Notes: generated by a model from the letters alone, not told the origin. A stretch of 64,000 bases of DNA from Sulfuricurvum sp. (GCF_028713855.1 NZ_JAQTNN010000003.1:124001-188000), one strand, 5' to 3'; positions 52,834 through 61,655 are shown, counted from the first letter of the stretch. A program made the numbers and translations.

Positions 52834-54705
52834 TTACGTAAACTCTATGGGGTCCATATCGATCTCGCATAGCGGTGATTTGATATGTTTGATAGCCCGA
52901 ATCAAATCAGTACTTTTATCACTTCGAAGCAGTATCTGAAACCGATATTTATCGGCAATCTTCTCGATCGGAGAGGCTCCGAATCCGACAATCTGAACCA
53001 TCTGCATCTGCTCAATTTCTCTCACAGCCATCTGCATCGCCTCTTTTGCTTTTATCCCATTTTTATGGGCATAAAGCAGACGTGCCAACTTTTTTGTCGG
53101 AGGATAACGCCCTGAGCGGATTCTCATCTCATCAATCAAAAAGTTTTCATAATCATCCAAATAACCTCTGAAAAATGATTCATTAAAACTCTGAACAATG
53201 ACGGTAGCATCTTGTTTACGACCACTCCGTCCGGCGATCTGCACCAAAAGCGAAAGTGCCTTTTCCCGTGCGCGATAATCCGACTGTGAGAGGAGGTTAT
53301 CGATCCCCATCACCACGGCGAGGGTAATATCATGGTAATCATGCCCTTTAGAGAGCATCTGTGTCCCAACGAGCAAATCTATCTCACGTTTATTGAACGC
53401 TTCAAGTACTTTTATGAGTTTATTTTGAGTCGTGATAATATCACGGTCAAACTGCTGAACTCTCAAATTTTCCGAGAGCTTACTGAAATGCTCTACTGCC
53501 TCCGCTGTCCCGAGCCTCGTTGTGCGCAATGCACCGCTTTGACATTTCGGACATACTTTCGGGAGCACTTCAGTGTAATTGCAATAGTGGCATTTCAACG
53601 CACGGGAATTTTTATGCTGAGACATTCCGACACTGCAGAACGGACACTCTACATGATAACCGCACGCATCACACACCGTGTATTTGAAATTCGCCCGAGT
53701 CGGGATAAAAACAATCCCCTGATGACCTACGGCAAAATTCTCCATCACTTTCGCGTCAATACTAGGAGTCAACGCTTCGAGCGAGGGTTCAAATACAAAC
53801 GTCCGCTTGGACTCATAATACCCTCCGCGAAGACGAAAAAAGGGATATTTGGCATAACTGCCCAAACTCGGAGTAGCACTCCCCAATACAACGGGGATTT
53901 TAAAAAGATTCCCGATATATACTGCCATATCCCGCGCATTGTAGCGAGGACGTGAGGAAGATTTATAACTCTCATCATGTTCTTCATCGACGACAATAAG
54001 CCCCAAATCCGCTATCGGCAAAAATAGTGCCGACCGAGGCCCAACAATGATATGTGCCGAGCCGTCATAGATTTTCTCCAGCGTCACCTTTTTTTGTTTC
54101 GGCGTCATTTTAGAGTGCCAAAGCACCACTGCTTCACCGAAATGCGCACAAAAACGTGACTCCATCTGCGGTGTGAGGGAAATTTCAGGAAGTAGCAATA
54201 AACAGCGTTTTCCCCCGCTTAATACTTCATCCATACGAGACATATAGATTTCACTTTTCCCGGCGCCCGTATCACCGAAAAGAAGGGAGACGGAGTGGGA
54301 TCGGATAAAATCGAGTGCTTGGGACTGAGGATCTGAGAGAGTGATGTTTAGAGCTGGATTCCCGCCTACGCGGGAATGACGGGTTTTGTTATCCTCGGGC
54401 TTGACCCGGGGATCCATCCCCCTAAACGGCACAAACAAATTTAGCGCCTCCCCAAGTGAACATCCGTAATACTCCGCCATAAACTGAGCACTCTGTATTT
54501 GGGTATCTGAATAAAAAAATCCTCTGGTTTCACCGACTGGTTGTGTGATAAATTCTGGTTTTTCACATTCGTTGATAACAACACCCTGCAGCGTACGACT
54601 GGAAAGGGTTACATCAATTTCACTGCCGACAGTCAATACATTTTTTGAATGATAAGTAAGAAGTTCGAGAGGAGAGCCCAAAAGGGCTATGCGGTAAAAA
54701 TACAT
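52834..54705 (-). CDS. priA: primosomal helicase PriA, with an in-frame repeat insertion
   Basis: This 623-residue 3'-5' helicase restarts stalled forks. Motifs are FGDTGAGKSEIYMSRM (Walker A), VVDEEHDESYKS (DEEH), SATPSLGSYAKY, GTQMLSKGHDYHDI and QIAGRSGRKQ, and a zinc region CDACGYHVECPFC plus CHYCNYTEVLPKVCPKC. The ATG at 54705 matches the family N-terminus. Residues 96-118 (GMDPRVKPEDNKTRHSRVGG and the following NPA) are encoded by the repeat at 54352-54420 and are not normal PriA sequence. They lie before Walker A. Confidence 0.95.
   Translation of the reverse strand: MYFYRIALLGSPLELLTYHSKNVLTVGSEIDVTLSSRTLQGVVINECEKPEFITQPVGETRGFFYSDTQIQSAQFMAEYYGCSLGEALNLFVPFRGMDPRVKPEDNKTRHSRVGGNPALNITLSDPQSQALDFIRSHSVSLLFGDTGAGKSEIYMSRMDEVLSGGKRCLLLLPEISLTPQMESRFCAHFGEAVVLWHSKMTPKQKKVTLEKIYDGSAHIIVGPRSALFLPIADLGLIVVDEEHDESYKSSSRPRYNARDMAVYIGNLFKIPVVLGSATPSLGSYAKYPFFRLRGGYYESKRTFVFEPSLEALTPSIDAKVMENFAVGHQGIVFIPTRANFKYTVCDACGYHVECPFCSVGMSQHKNSRALKCHYCNYTEVLPKVCPKCQSGALRTTRLGTAEAVEHFSKLSENLRVQQFDRDIITTQNKLIKVLEAFNKREIDLLVGTQMLSKGHDYHDITLAVVMGIDNLLSQSDYRAREKALSLLVQIAGRSGRKQDATVIVQSFNESFFRGYLDDYENFLIDEMRIRSGRYPPTKKLARLLYAHKNGIKAKEAMQMAVREIEQMQMVQIVGFGASPIEKIADKYRFQILLRSDKSTDLIRAIKHIKSPLCEIDMDPIEFT
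54352..54420. repeat. palindromic element inserted in frame in priA
   Basis: Two hairpins, ATTCCCGC-CTAC-GCGGGAAT and ATCCTCGGG-CTTGA-CCCGGGGAT (one G-T pair), sit back to back. Translated on the minus strand they give the RHSRVGGNP and DPRVKPEDN peptides known from palindromic repeats in many proteobacteria. Frame is kept through all 69 bases. Confidence 0.8.
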
Positions 54706-54724
54706 ATTTGGGGATACAATCAAC

Positions 54725-55168
54725 TCACTTTGTCAACTGATCGCATTTACCCGTTCCTGAAGTACAATCGAATCTTCCTGTCGCTGGTGTATACGTAAAA
54801 ACTGTATTAGCATTATCAATCTGATATGTAAAAGTTACACCATCACCACCAGCCAACCATGTTCCCGACGTACCTGAGGTAGTGTCCATTTTTAAAGGAT
54901 AAGTTAACAACCTTCTTGTTGTATTTGTCTCTGACGCGGTAAAATTATCATTAATATCCGGAACAAACGATGAGACCCCTTGCAACAGCAATCTCTGACG
55001 CTCAGCCAAAATCGCTGAACGAATGGCCGCAACATCCGCCGTACCGCGTGCGACCTGTGCATCAGTGATACTACTCCCGATTCGTGGAATTGCAACGGAG
55101 GCAAGTATTCCAAGAACAACTATGACAAAGATTAACTCCGTCATTGTAAAGGCATTACGAAATTTCAT
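54725..55168 (-). CDS. type IV pilin-like protein
   Basis: This 147-residue prepilin-like protein has a short leader ending NA, then FTMTELIFVIVVLGILASVA and IPRIG, with Glu at position 5 of the mature protein. Ala instead of Gly precedes the cleavage site. The C-terminal domain has GTADVAAIRSAILAERQRL and a CTSGTGKC loop (two Cys). It starts a minus-strand run leading into priA 19 bp later. It may be a minor pilin or pseudopilin of a DNA-uptake or adhesion pilus. Confidence 0.75.
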   Translation of the reverse strand: MKFRNAFTMTELIFVIVVLGILASVAIPRIGSSITDAQVARGTADVAAIRSAILAERQRLLLQGVSSFVPDINDNFTASETNTTRRLLTYPLKMDTTSGTSGTWLAGGDGVTFTYQIDNANTVFTYTPATGRFDCTSGTGKCDQLTK

Positions 55169-55233
55169 TTTTTATCCTACTTGCTCTGAGTTCTACGATG
55201 GTTCACCATCCCAAAAATCAAATCAAACTACAT

Positions 55234-55257
55234 CCTTCCAAGCCAAAGCTTGGAAGG
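55234..55257 (-). terminator. strong hairpin between two pilin genes
   Basis: A perfect 10-bp stem CCTTCCAAGC / GCTTGGAAGG with loop CAAA lies in the 109-bp spacer between the pilin at 55278-55802 and that at 54725-55168. On the minus strand it is followed by a T-rich stretch. It may attenuate expression of the downstream pilin and priA. Confidence 0.5.
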
Positions 55258-55277
55258 AGAAAAAGAACCAGCACTAC

Positions 55278-55802
55278 TTACTTTACTGGATATGTTGTCG
55301 CGCCACCATTAGCAGTTGATGCAACTTTTTCTAGGATAAATTTAGGAGCACCATTCATATTACCATTCATACATTTAATATTATATGTATTTCCACCCGT
55401 TACACCCGTTGAAACAACACCAAAGGCGTTCATTTGTGCATCAGTAAAAGAACCGTCAGCATTTCCTGGGGTGACAACTGCTGAACATGCAGTAAGAGTT
55501 GGATTAGTCAAATCTTGTGCTGTCGTATCTCCAGTTCCATCAGGCGTTACAAGTTGTGACAACAATTTTGTACTATAGTTAATAGTATTACCAGCAATAT
55601 CACCATTTAAATTATTAGTGATTGAATCTGACCACAATGCCGGAGCAACTGTACGATTCAATGTACCTACGTATGCTTTAATTTTACCTTCTTGTGCTTG
55701 TTCAGACACACCGATAAATTTAGGCAATGCAACTGCTGCCAAGATTCCTAAGATAACGATAACGAAGATTAACTCGATCATAGTAAAACCTGAACGTTTC
55801 AT
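55278..55802 (-). CDS. type IV pilin-like protein, major-pilin-like length
   Basis: This 174-residue prepilin has leader MKRSG, then FTMIELIFVIVILGILAAVA and LPKF, with Gly before the cleavage site and Glu5. The globular part has two Cys (TACSAVVT and IKCMNGN) that could form the C-terminal loop disulfide. Low-complexity Thr/Asn content suggests a secreted surface. It is the best candidate for the main subunit among the four pilin genes here. An AGGAG site precedes the ATG. Confidence 0.78.
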   Translation of the reverse strand: MKRSGFTMIELIFVIVILGILAAVALPKFIGVSEQAQEGKIKAYVGTLNRTVAPALWSDSITNNLNGDIAGNTINYSTKLLSQLVTPDGTGDTTAQDLTNPTLTACSAVVTPGNADGSFTDAQMNAFGVVSTGVTGGNTYNIKCMNGNMNGAPKFILEKVASTANGGATTYPVK

Positions 55803-55975
55803 GGTTTACTCCTTTGAAGTTTAAATAGTGATTACACTTGTAACCCTGATTACGATTATGGTCTTCTAATTCTTATAAAACGTTTAAATTAAACATTATT
55901 TGTCATTATTACCGTTGTTGCAGGTATTTAAGGTCAATATGGCATAATTTTCATACTTATATAGAAGGAAATGCT

Positions 55976-56368
55976 ATGAAAATCGCTGTACCTGTTATGG
56001 ATGAAAATCTAAAAATGGCCGGAAATGCCGGACACACCCCTTATTTTGCCGTATTTAATCTCAGCGGCGGAATGTTTAAAAGTTTTACATTGGAAGGTCT
56101 TCGTGCTAACCCGAAAGCCGCAGGAGAAGAAGATCACGATCATGATGAGCACCATACCTGTGACCACGATGAAGGGGATATGGAACACATCAAAGCCCAC
56201 GACACCATGGCCGATACAATCGAAGATTGTGATTACCTCGTAGTTAAAATGGCGTGCAAGAATACAGCAAAAAGTATGAATAACGTCGGGGTTAAGCTCC
56301 AAAAGTACAACGGAACCGAGGCATTGGCTCCTAAGATTTTAACTGAATTGGCGTCACAATTTAAATAA
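55976..56368 (+). CDS. NifX/NifB-like dinitrogenase cofactor-domain protein with His-rich loop
   Basis: This 130-residue protein has the fold of the NifX/NafY-like domain: MKIAVPVMDENLKMAGNAGH at the start, YFAVFNLSGGMFKS, then DCDYLVVKMACKNTAKSMNN. A loop at about residues 51-72 (EEDHDHDEHHTCDHDEGDME) is rich in His and Asp and should bind metal. The family holds iron-molybdenum or iron-sulfur precursors, but nif genes are not seen here. The AAGGAA site is at 55966-55971. Confidence 0.72.
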   Translation: MKIAVPVMDENLKMAGNAGHTPYFAVFNLSGGMFKSFTLEGLRANPKAAGEEDHDHDEHHTCDHDEGDMEHIKAHDTMADTIEDCDYLVVKMACKNTAKSMNNVGVKLQKYNGTEALAPKILTELASQFK

Positions 56369-56491
56369 ATCGTCGCTTTAATTCTCGTTTATAAATTGAA
56401 GTCGTATAATTCGCACCATAAATGAAGCATCCGCTTTAAATTTTCATCGTTGTACAGTACAGCGATGAACCCGAAAAGGTAAAAAAAGACC

Positions 56492-58081
56492 ATGATTTCC
56501 GCAGAGATTGAGACGTTAGGCATAAAAAATAGTGGTAAGCTTTTCCACAACCTCAGTTACGACGAGTTGATCCAACATGAACTGGATAACGGTGAATGCA
56601 AACTTGCCAGCAATGGTGCGACCATGGTCGATACCGGTATTTTTACGGGTCGAAGCCCAAAAGACAAATATTTTGTCGATTCTGATCCTTCTAACCGATA
56701 TATCGCATGGGGCGATGTCAATAAAAAAATCGATAAAACGGTTTTTGATGAACTCCTTGTTGTTGCTCGCGAACAACTCTCAGGAAAAGATCTTTACATT
56801 ACTGACGTATATTGTGGATCAAGTGCATCCAGCAAACGTTCCGTACGCTTTGTCTCCGAAATCGCATGGCAGGCTCACTTTGTAAAAAATATGTTTATCC
56901 GTCCAAGCGAATCAGAATTAAAGAGTTTCAAACCTCAATTCACGGTTCTCAATGCTTGTAAAGCGGTGAACGAAAAGTGGGCTCATCACGGGCTCAACTC
57001 CGAAGTATTTGTCCTTTTTGATGTGGAAGCGAATCTTTGTATCATCGGCGGCACCTGGTATGGCGGCGAGATGAAAAAAGGGATTTTCTCTATGATGAAC
57101 TACTGGCTTCCACTTGAAGGTAAGCTCGCTATGCATTGTTCAGCCAACGTAGGTGCCGCAGGTGACACTTGCCTCTTCTTCGGTCTCAGTGGTACCGGAA
57201 AAACAACTCTTTCAACCGATCCGAAACGTGCCCTTATCGGAGATGATGAGCACGGATGGGATGATGAAGGGGTCTTTAACTTCGAGGGGGGATGTTACGC
57301 TAAAGTCATTAATCTCGATCCTTCGAGTGAACCTGAGATTCATAATGCAATACGACGTAATGCATTGCTGGAAAATGTCGTTTACGATGAAGACGGTATC
57401 GTTGACTACACCGACGGCTCTAAAACTGAAAATACGCGTGTCTCTTACCCCATCGAACACATCGACAATCACCAGCCCTCTTTGATGGCATCGCATCCCA
57501 AAAACATCATTTTCCTCTCCGCAGACGCCTTCGGTGTCCTGCCTCCGGTCAGTAAACTCACCAAAGAGCAGGCGATGTACTACTTCCTGAGCGGTTATAC
57601 AGCAAAAGTTGCCGGTACTGAGCGTGGAATTACTGAGCCGGTAGCAACATTCAGCTCATGCTTCGGCGAAGCGTTTCTCCCTCTTCATCCAACGGTCTAC
57701 GCTAAGCTTTTAGGTGAAAAAATCGACGAGCATGGAGTTAATGTCTATTTGGTCAATACGGGATGGACAGGCGGCGGATACGGTGTCGGTAAACGTATGA
57801 GCATTAAAGATACGCGTGCATGTATCAATGCGATCCTTGATGGTTCGATCAATGAAAGCGAATTTGATGCCACTAATACGTTTGGATTCCATATCCCAAA
57901 AACACTCGGTTCTATCGATCCGGTAATCCTCAATCCTCGAAATGCATGGGCCGATCGTGATGCGTATCTCGTCCAGCGCGATAACCTAGCTGCACTGTTC
58001 ATCAAAAACTTTAAGAAATATACGGATGGAGAGAGTGGTTTCGACTTCTCTGCCGCAGGTCCGCAATTACCTACTGAATAA
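56492..58081 (+). CDS. pckA: phosphoenolpyruvate carboxykinase (ATP)
   Basis: This 529-residue enzyme interconverts oxaloacetate and phosphoenolpyruvate using ATP. It has [36 protein letters not shown] with [11 protein letters not shown] (Walker A near residue 231), [20 protein letters not shown] and [16 protein letters not shown]. It probably serves gluconeogenesis or anaplerosis in an autotroph. It lies between pilin groups without coupling. Confidence 0.96.
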   Translation: MISAEIETLGIKNSGKLFHNLSYDELIQHELDNGECKLASNGATMVDTGIFTGRSPKDKYFVDSDPSNRYIAWGDVNKKIDKTVFDELLVVAREQLSGKDLYITDVYCGSSASSKRSVRFVSEIAWQAHFVKNMFIRPSESELKSFKPQFTVLNACKAVNEKWAHHGLNSEVFVLFDVEANLCIIGGTWYGGEMKKGIFSMMNYWLPLEGKLAMHCSANVGAAGDTCLFFGLSGTGKTTLSTDPKRALIGDDEHGWDDEGVFNFEGGCYAKVINLDPSSEPEIHNAIRRNALLENVVYDEDGIVDYTDGSKTENTRVSYPIEHIDNHQPSLMASHPKNIIFLSADAFGVLPPVSKLTKEQAMYYFLSGYTAKVAGTERGITEPVATFSSCFGEAFLPLHPTVYAKLLGEKIDEHGVNVYLVNTGWTGGGYGVGKRMSIKDTRACINAILDGSINESEFDATNTFGFHIPKTLGSIDPVILNPRNAWADRDAYLVQRDNLAALFIKNFKKYTDGESGFDFSAAGPQLPTE

Positions 58082-58096
58082 TTTTCTCTCTTCTCT

Positions 58097-58161
58097 GTCA
58101 TCCCGTACTCGATACGGGATCTAAGACAGCCCTTTAGATGCTGAATCAAGTTCAGTATGAC
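58097..58161. repeat. 65-bp palindromic repeat element after pckA
   Basis: The element starts GTCAT and ends ATGAC. It holds two hairpins: ATCCCGTA-CTCGA-TACGGGAT (8-bp stem) and CTGAA-TCAAG-TTCAG. It lies between convergent pckA and a pilin gene. Structure and ends resemble REP/BIME-type elements. It may terminate either gene. Confidence 0.7.
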
Positions 58162-58176
58162 AACTACTACAAAGAA

Positions 58177-58665
58177 TTACGGCTCTATAAGCTTAAATGT
58201 CCCCGCCGTCTCATTATATTCCCAATAATCATTACCTTCGGGTTTATGGGCAATATTACGGTCTTTTGCACCTTTACCATCAGTTCGCGTTGCCGATCCA
58301 TAGTATCTTGGAGGCGTAGTGCTATCATCCCTACTCCAATCACCATTTTCGGAATTTTTCAAAAGATTAGTAAAAGGGTTTGCAGCATTCCCCAATTGAG
58401 CTGCAGTAGGATAACCGCTAGCATTGAGTGCTTGTCCCGCATTTCCTGTATTTTGACCGTTTCCCCAATCAAAAGTACACGTATTGGTGATCCATTCTCC
58501 ATGAACGGCGTCAAGTGCACTCTGGACTGATGAAGCGGTAGCAAGTTCGGAAGCGCTTTTGGAGTTATCGGTGAGGTTAGCAAATTTGGGGATTGCCACC
58601 GCCGAGAGAATCCCGATGATGACAATAACAAAGATTAATTCAACTAGAGTAAAGGCAAAACGCAT
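58177..58665 (-). CDS. type IV pilin-like protein
   Basis: This 162-residue prepilin has leader MRFA, then FTLVELIFVIVIIGILSAVA and IPKF, with Glu5 and Ala before the cleavage site. A TASSVQSALDAVHGEWITN helix follows, with a Trp-rich later part. One Cys is present (TCTFDWG). It follows the pilin at 58678-59160 after 12 bp and is cotranscribed with it. This pair is distinct from the pair at 54.7-55.8 kb. Confidence 0.75.
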   Translation of the reverse strand: MRFAFTLVELIFVIVIIGILSAVAIPKFANLTDNSKSASELATASSVQSALDAVHGEWITNTCTFDWGNGQNTGNAGQALNASGYPTAAQLGNAANPFTNLLKNSENGDWSRDDSTTPPRYYGSATRTDGKGAKDRNIAHKPEGNDYWEYNETAGTFKLIEP

Positions 58666-58677
58666 TTTGCGGTAAAG

Positions 58678-59160
58678 TTATTCTGTCAATGGCAAAACAG
58701 TTGCATTTACATCCGGATTAGCACCAGTAAAAATCATACCTGTTTTAACTGTTAACTTTTCTGCAAGTCGTGCTCTCGTAGCAGCCACAGCACCAGAGAT
58801 TGTTGTCGTCATGGTGATTGAACCAGCATTATTATATCCAACTACGAATGTTTGATTAGCACCACCAATCGACACCGTATATGTTGCCGTATCATTAGCA
58901 TTAGATATTACCCATCCATTACCTCTAAAATCGTAGAGTTGTGTCAAATTTACATCTGCCATAGCAACATTGTTTAATTCAACTTCATTTAAATAAGCTG
59001 ACTTTGATGATGTAAGAATATCAGTATAATATTTTACGATATTCGTAAGTTGCGCATTTTCCTGCAGTTGACGAAATTGTGGCACTGCAAGCGCGGCTAA
59101 TACTCCAATAATAACGATGACGAAGATCAACTCGACAAGTGTGAATGCATTACGTTTCAT
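58678..59160 (-). CDS. type IV pilin-like protein
   Basis: This 160-residue prepilin has leader MKRNA, then FTLVELIFVIVIIGVLAALA and VPQF, with Glu5. The body has no Cys and a run of small polar residues (SITMTTTISGAVAATRARLA). It is first of a two-gene pilin operon whose promoter region contains a large dyad at 59204-59245. An AGGAG site precedes the ATG. Confidence 0.76.
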   Translation of the reverse strand: MKRNAFTLVELIFVIVIIGVLAALAVPQFRQLQENAQLTNIVKYYTDILTSSKSAYLNEVELNNVAMADVNLTQLYDFRGNGWVISNANDTATYTVSIGGANQTFVVGYNNAGSITMTTTISGAVAATRARLAEKLTVKTGMIFTGANPDVNATVLPLTE

Positions 59161-59177
59161 AGAAACTCCTGTGTATA

Positions 59178-59190
59178 GCGCATTATGCGC
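59178..59190. repeat. GC palindrome at the pilin promoter
   Basis: GCGCATTATGCGC is a 13-bp palindrome 18-30 bp before the pilin ATG. On the minus strand it contains CATAAT, a possible -10 box. It could be both promoter and operator. Confidence 0.4.
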
Positions 59191-59203
59191 ATGATAAGAT
59201 TAG

Positions 59204-59245
59204 ACTATTATCGTCAAATAAAGCTTAAGCTTTAATGATAATACT
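59204..59245. promoter_or_regulatory. large dyad upstream of the pilin operon
   Basis: A perfect 16-bp palindrome TAAAGCTTAAGCTTTA (59219-59234) is flanked by outer arms ACTATTATC (59204-59212) and GATAATACT (59237-59245), which are nearly complementary. The compound symmetry looks like an operator for a dimeric or tetrameric regulator of the pilin genes. No known binding consensus was matched. Confidence 0.4.
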
Positions 59246-59275
59246 ACAGTTTAAAAGAAATTGAGAGAAAGAAGT

Positions 59276-59301
59276 AACACAAGCCCATAGGCTCGTGTTT
59301 T
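59276..59301. terminator. hairpin after glnA
   Basis: AACACAAGCC-CATA-GGCTCGTGTT forms a stem with one G-T or mismatch pair, starting 4 bp after the glnA stop on the minus strand. On the plus strand a TTTT tract follows. It probably separates glnA from the pilin operon. Confidence 0.5.
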
Positions 59302-59304
59302 AGA

Positions 59305-60735
59305 TTAACAAGAATAAGTAGATTTGAATTCGAATGCAGTCGGACGAGCTTCGTCAGGCCATACTTGTGTTTCGAATTTGTAGTTTTGGTAGGTATCCAA
59401 AAACTCCGGAGTCATAACCGGTTGAAGGAAATCATTATCACGGATCAATGATTCCAATGCACCGCGTAATGTGTGTGGCATTTGTGGAATCCCTTTTTCA
59501 CGGATTTCATTGAGGCTGAGTTCGAATAGATCTTCATCCATCGGACCAACCGGAACCATTTTGTTTTTGATACCGTCAAGTCCCGCCAACATCATTGCAG
59601 TAAATGCAAGGTATGGGCATGAAGTGGAGTCAGGGAAACGCATTTCGATACGAGTTGCTTTTTCACCCGCACCGTATGGAACACGACAAGATGCAGAACG
59701 GTTTTGGCTTGAGTACGTCAAGATAGACGGTGCTTCAAATCCAGGAATAAGGCGTTTGTATGAGTTTGTTGATGGATTTGTAAATGCTGCAACCGCACGT
59801 GCGTGAGCAAAAATACCGCCGACATAGTGAAGCGCCGCTTCAGAAAGGTTGCCGTAGCCGCCCTCTTTGTAGAATGTATTTTTACCGTCTTTCCAGATTG
59901 ATTGGTGAACGTGCATACCGTTACCATTGTCTCCATAGAGTGGTTTAGGCATAAAGGTAACTGTTTTACCGTTAAGGTGCGCTACCATTTTGATAACATA
60001 TTTGAGTTTTTGAACGTTGTCCGCCGCATTTACAAGCGTGTCAAATACGATACCGATCTCACCTTGTGCTTGCGCAACTTCGTGGTGACCAAGGATAACT
60101 TCAAGACCGACTTGCTCAAGAACCATCATCATTTCTGCACGAAGGTCTACCATGGTGTCGATCGGAGCAACCGGGAAGTAACCTCCTTTTGTACGTGGGC
60201 GGTGACCGGTGTTGTAACCGTCTTGGAATGATTTGCTGTCATTCCACTCACCCTCTTCAGAATCTACTTCGTAGTATGAGCAGTTGATCTCATCACGGAT
60301 TTTTACATCGTCAAATACGAAAAATTCATTTTCAGGTCCGAAATACGCAACATCACCGTAACCAGCGCCTTTGAGGTGTTCAAGTGCTTTTTTAGCGATT
60401 GAACGTGGGCATTTTTCGTACATTTGACCTTTATAGATATCAAATACATCACAGAAAACGATAATGGTCGGATCAGCAGTGAAAGGATCCATAAATGCAG
60501 ATTCTGCATCCGGTTTTAAGAGCATATCTGAACGGTTAATCGGCTGCCAAGCATCGATAGATGAACCGTCAAATGGAAGACCATTTTCAAAATGACCTGC
60601 ATTTACTGCACTGTAGCGATAGCTAACATGGTGCCAAGTCCCTTTCATGTCTGTGAAACGGAAATCTACGAACTGTACGTCGTTCTCTTTTGAAAAACTA
60701 AAAAACTCGTCGACACTGTTTACGAATTTACCCAT
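59305..60735 (-). CDS. glnA: glutamine synthetase type I
   Basis: This 476-residue ammonia-assimilating enzyme has [37 protein letters not shown]-like metal residues, [28 protein letters not shown] and [11 protein letters not shown]. The residue corresponding to the adenylylation Tyr is Phe404 (DLFELS), so control by adenylylation is not expected. TATACT at 60767-60772 is a likely promoter and AGGAGA the ribosome site. It is probably hexamer-paired dodecamers as in the family. Confidence 0.96.
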   Translation of the reverse strand: MGKFVNSVDEFFSFSKENDVQFVDFRFTDMKGTWHHVSYRYSAVNAGHFENGLPFDGSSIDAWQPINRSDMLLKPDAESAFMDPFTADPTIIVFCDVFDIYKGQMYEKCPRSIAKKALEHLKGAGYGDVAYFGPENEFFVFDDVKIRDEINCSYYEVDSEEGEWNDSKSFQDGYNTGHRPRTKGGYFPVAPIDTMVDLRAEMMMVLEQVGLEVILGHHEVAQAQGEIGIVFDTLVNAADNVQKLKYVIKMVAHLNGKTVTFMPKPLYGDNGNGMHVHQSIWKDGKNTFYKEGGYGNLSEAALHYVGGIFAHARAVAAFTNPSTNSYKRLIPGFEAPSILTYSSQNRSASCRVPYGAGEKATRIEMRFPDSTSCPYLAFTAMMLAGLDGIKNKMVPVGPMDEDLFELSLNEIREKGIPQMPHTLRGALESLIRDNDFLQPVMTPEFLDTYQNYKFETQVWPDEARPTAFEFKSTYSC

Positions 60736-60766
60736 GCTTATCTCCTGAAAAAAATAAAAGTGGAGT

Positions 60767-60772
60767 AGTATA
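60767..60772 (-). promoter_or_regulatory. -10 box of glnA
   Basis: TATACT on the minus strand lies 31 bp before the glnA ATG. No sigma54 GG-N10-GC pattern was noticed, so nitrogen control by sigma54 is not supported. Confidence 0.5.
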
Positions 60773-60807
60773 TCAAAAAAGACTAAAAAGGAAAGGGATT
60801 AAGATGA

Positions 60808-61599
60808 TTAAAATTTAATCATTTCCCTATCACGCCCTCGGTAAATGGCACATTTGTCATATCCAACGGATCGTGCCAAGGTTTCAATCTCGTTTGAAAA
60901 CAGTCCGACTTGTTCAGGATTATGTGCGTCTGATCCAAAGGTAATCGGGATCTCTTTCTCTATGATTTCCTGAAGCAACAGCGGTGAGGGATACGCTTCG
61001 ACAATCGGTTTTCGATATCCGGAAACATTAATCTCGACACTCATATTCGCTTTTTTAATAGCATTTAATGCCCCTTTAGCCAAGATACGAATATCTTTTG
61101 TCGGAAGAAATTTGAATACTTTGAGTAAATCCAAATGACCGACGATATCGAATCGTCCGCTTTGCGCCATCGCTTCGACAAGACCAAAGTAACGTCGGTA
61201 AACATCATCAAGATCAACTCCCTCATAGCGTCCGATAAACTCAGGATTATCAAATCCCCAATCGTCGATAAAATGGACGCTTCCGATCATATAATCGCAC
61301 GATCGTTTCAAAACCGACTCATCCATATAGCCGGGGAGAAAGTCAATCTCATAACCTAATAAAACCGTGATTTTATCCGTATAACATTGCTGAGCTTCTT
61401 TGATCCATGCTTCATACAGTTTCATTTGATCAAAGGTCATCCGATACGCAGGATCGTAATGCATCGGAGCGTGATCCGAGAAGCCGAAAAACTCTGTACC
61501 GCACGCTATTGCGGCCTCTACGTACTCATTTACGGTACCGGTAGCATGATTGCATAAAACAGTGTGATTATGAAGATCAACTTTCATCATTTTATCCAT
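60808..61599 (-). CDS. PHP-domain phosphatase, histidinol-phosphatase-like
   Basis: This 263-residue PHP metal phosphatase has VDLHNHTVLCNHATGTVNEY (motif I), FGFSDHAPMHYDP (motif II), GYEIDFLPG, DIVGHLDLLKVF and ITFGSDAHNPEQVG, giving the three-metal site. It matches the HisK-type histidinol-phosphate phosphatase group of histidine synthesis. The start may be at 61599 or three codons later; no ribosome site decides. It is divergent from cheZ and shares a promoter region. Confidence 0.82.
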   Translation of the reverse strand: MDKMMKVDLHNHTVLCNHATGTVNEYVEAAIACGTEFFGFSDHAPMHYDPAYRMTFDQMKLYEAWIKEAQQCYTDKITVLLGYEIDFLPGYMDESVLKRSCDYMIGSVHFIDDWGFDNPEFIGRYEGVDLDDVYRRYFGLVEAMAQSGRFDIVGHLDLLKVFKFLPTKDIRILAKGALNAIKKANMSVEINVSGYRKPIVEAYPSPLLLQEIIEKEIPITFGSDAHNPEQVGLFSNEIETLARSVGYDKCAIYRGRDREMIKF

Positions 61600-61620
61600 T
61601 GAAACTAAAGATTTAAATGC

Positions 61621-61629
61621 TATTATAGT
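61621..61629. promoter_or_regulatory. overlapping -10 boxes for the PHP phosphatase and cheZ
   Basis: TATTATAGT reads as TATTAT or TATAGT on the plus strand, about 27 bp before cheZ, and the same bases read TATAAT on the minus strand, 22 bp before the phosphatase ATG. The divergent spacer is only 56 bp, so both promoters must share these bases. Confidence 0.5.
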
Positions 61630-61655
61630 GCAATTTAATCGTTAAGGTACGGGTC

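Noticed and set aside
60736-60810. Sigma54 or NtrC-type promoter for glnA
   Set aside because: No GG-N10-GC pattern is evident; a TATACT -10 box fits a sigma70 promoter.
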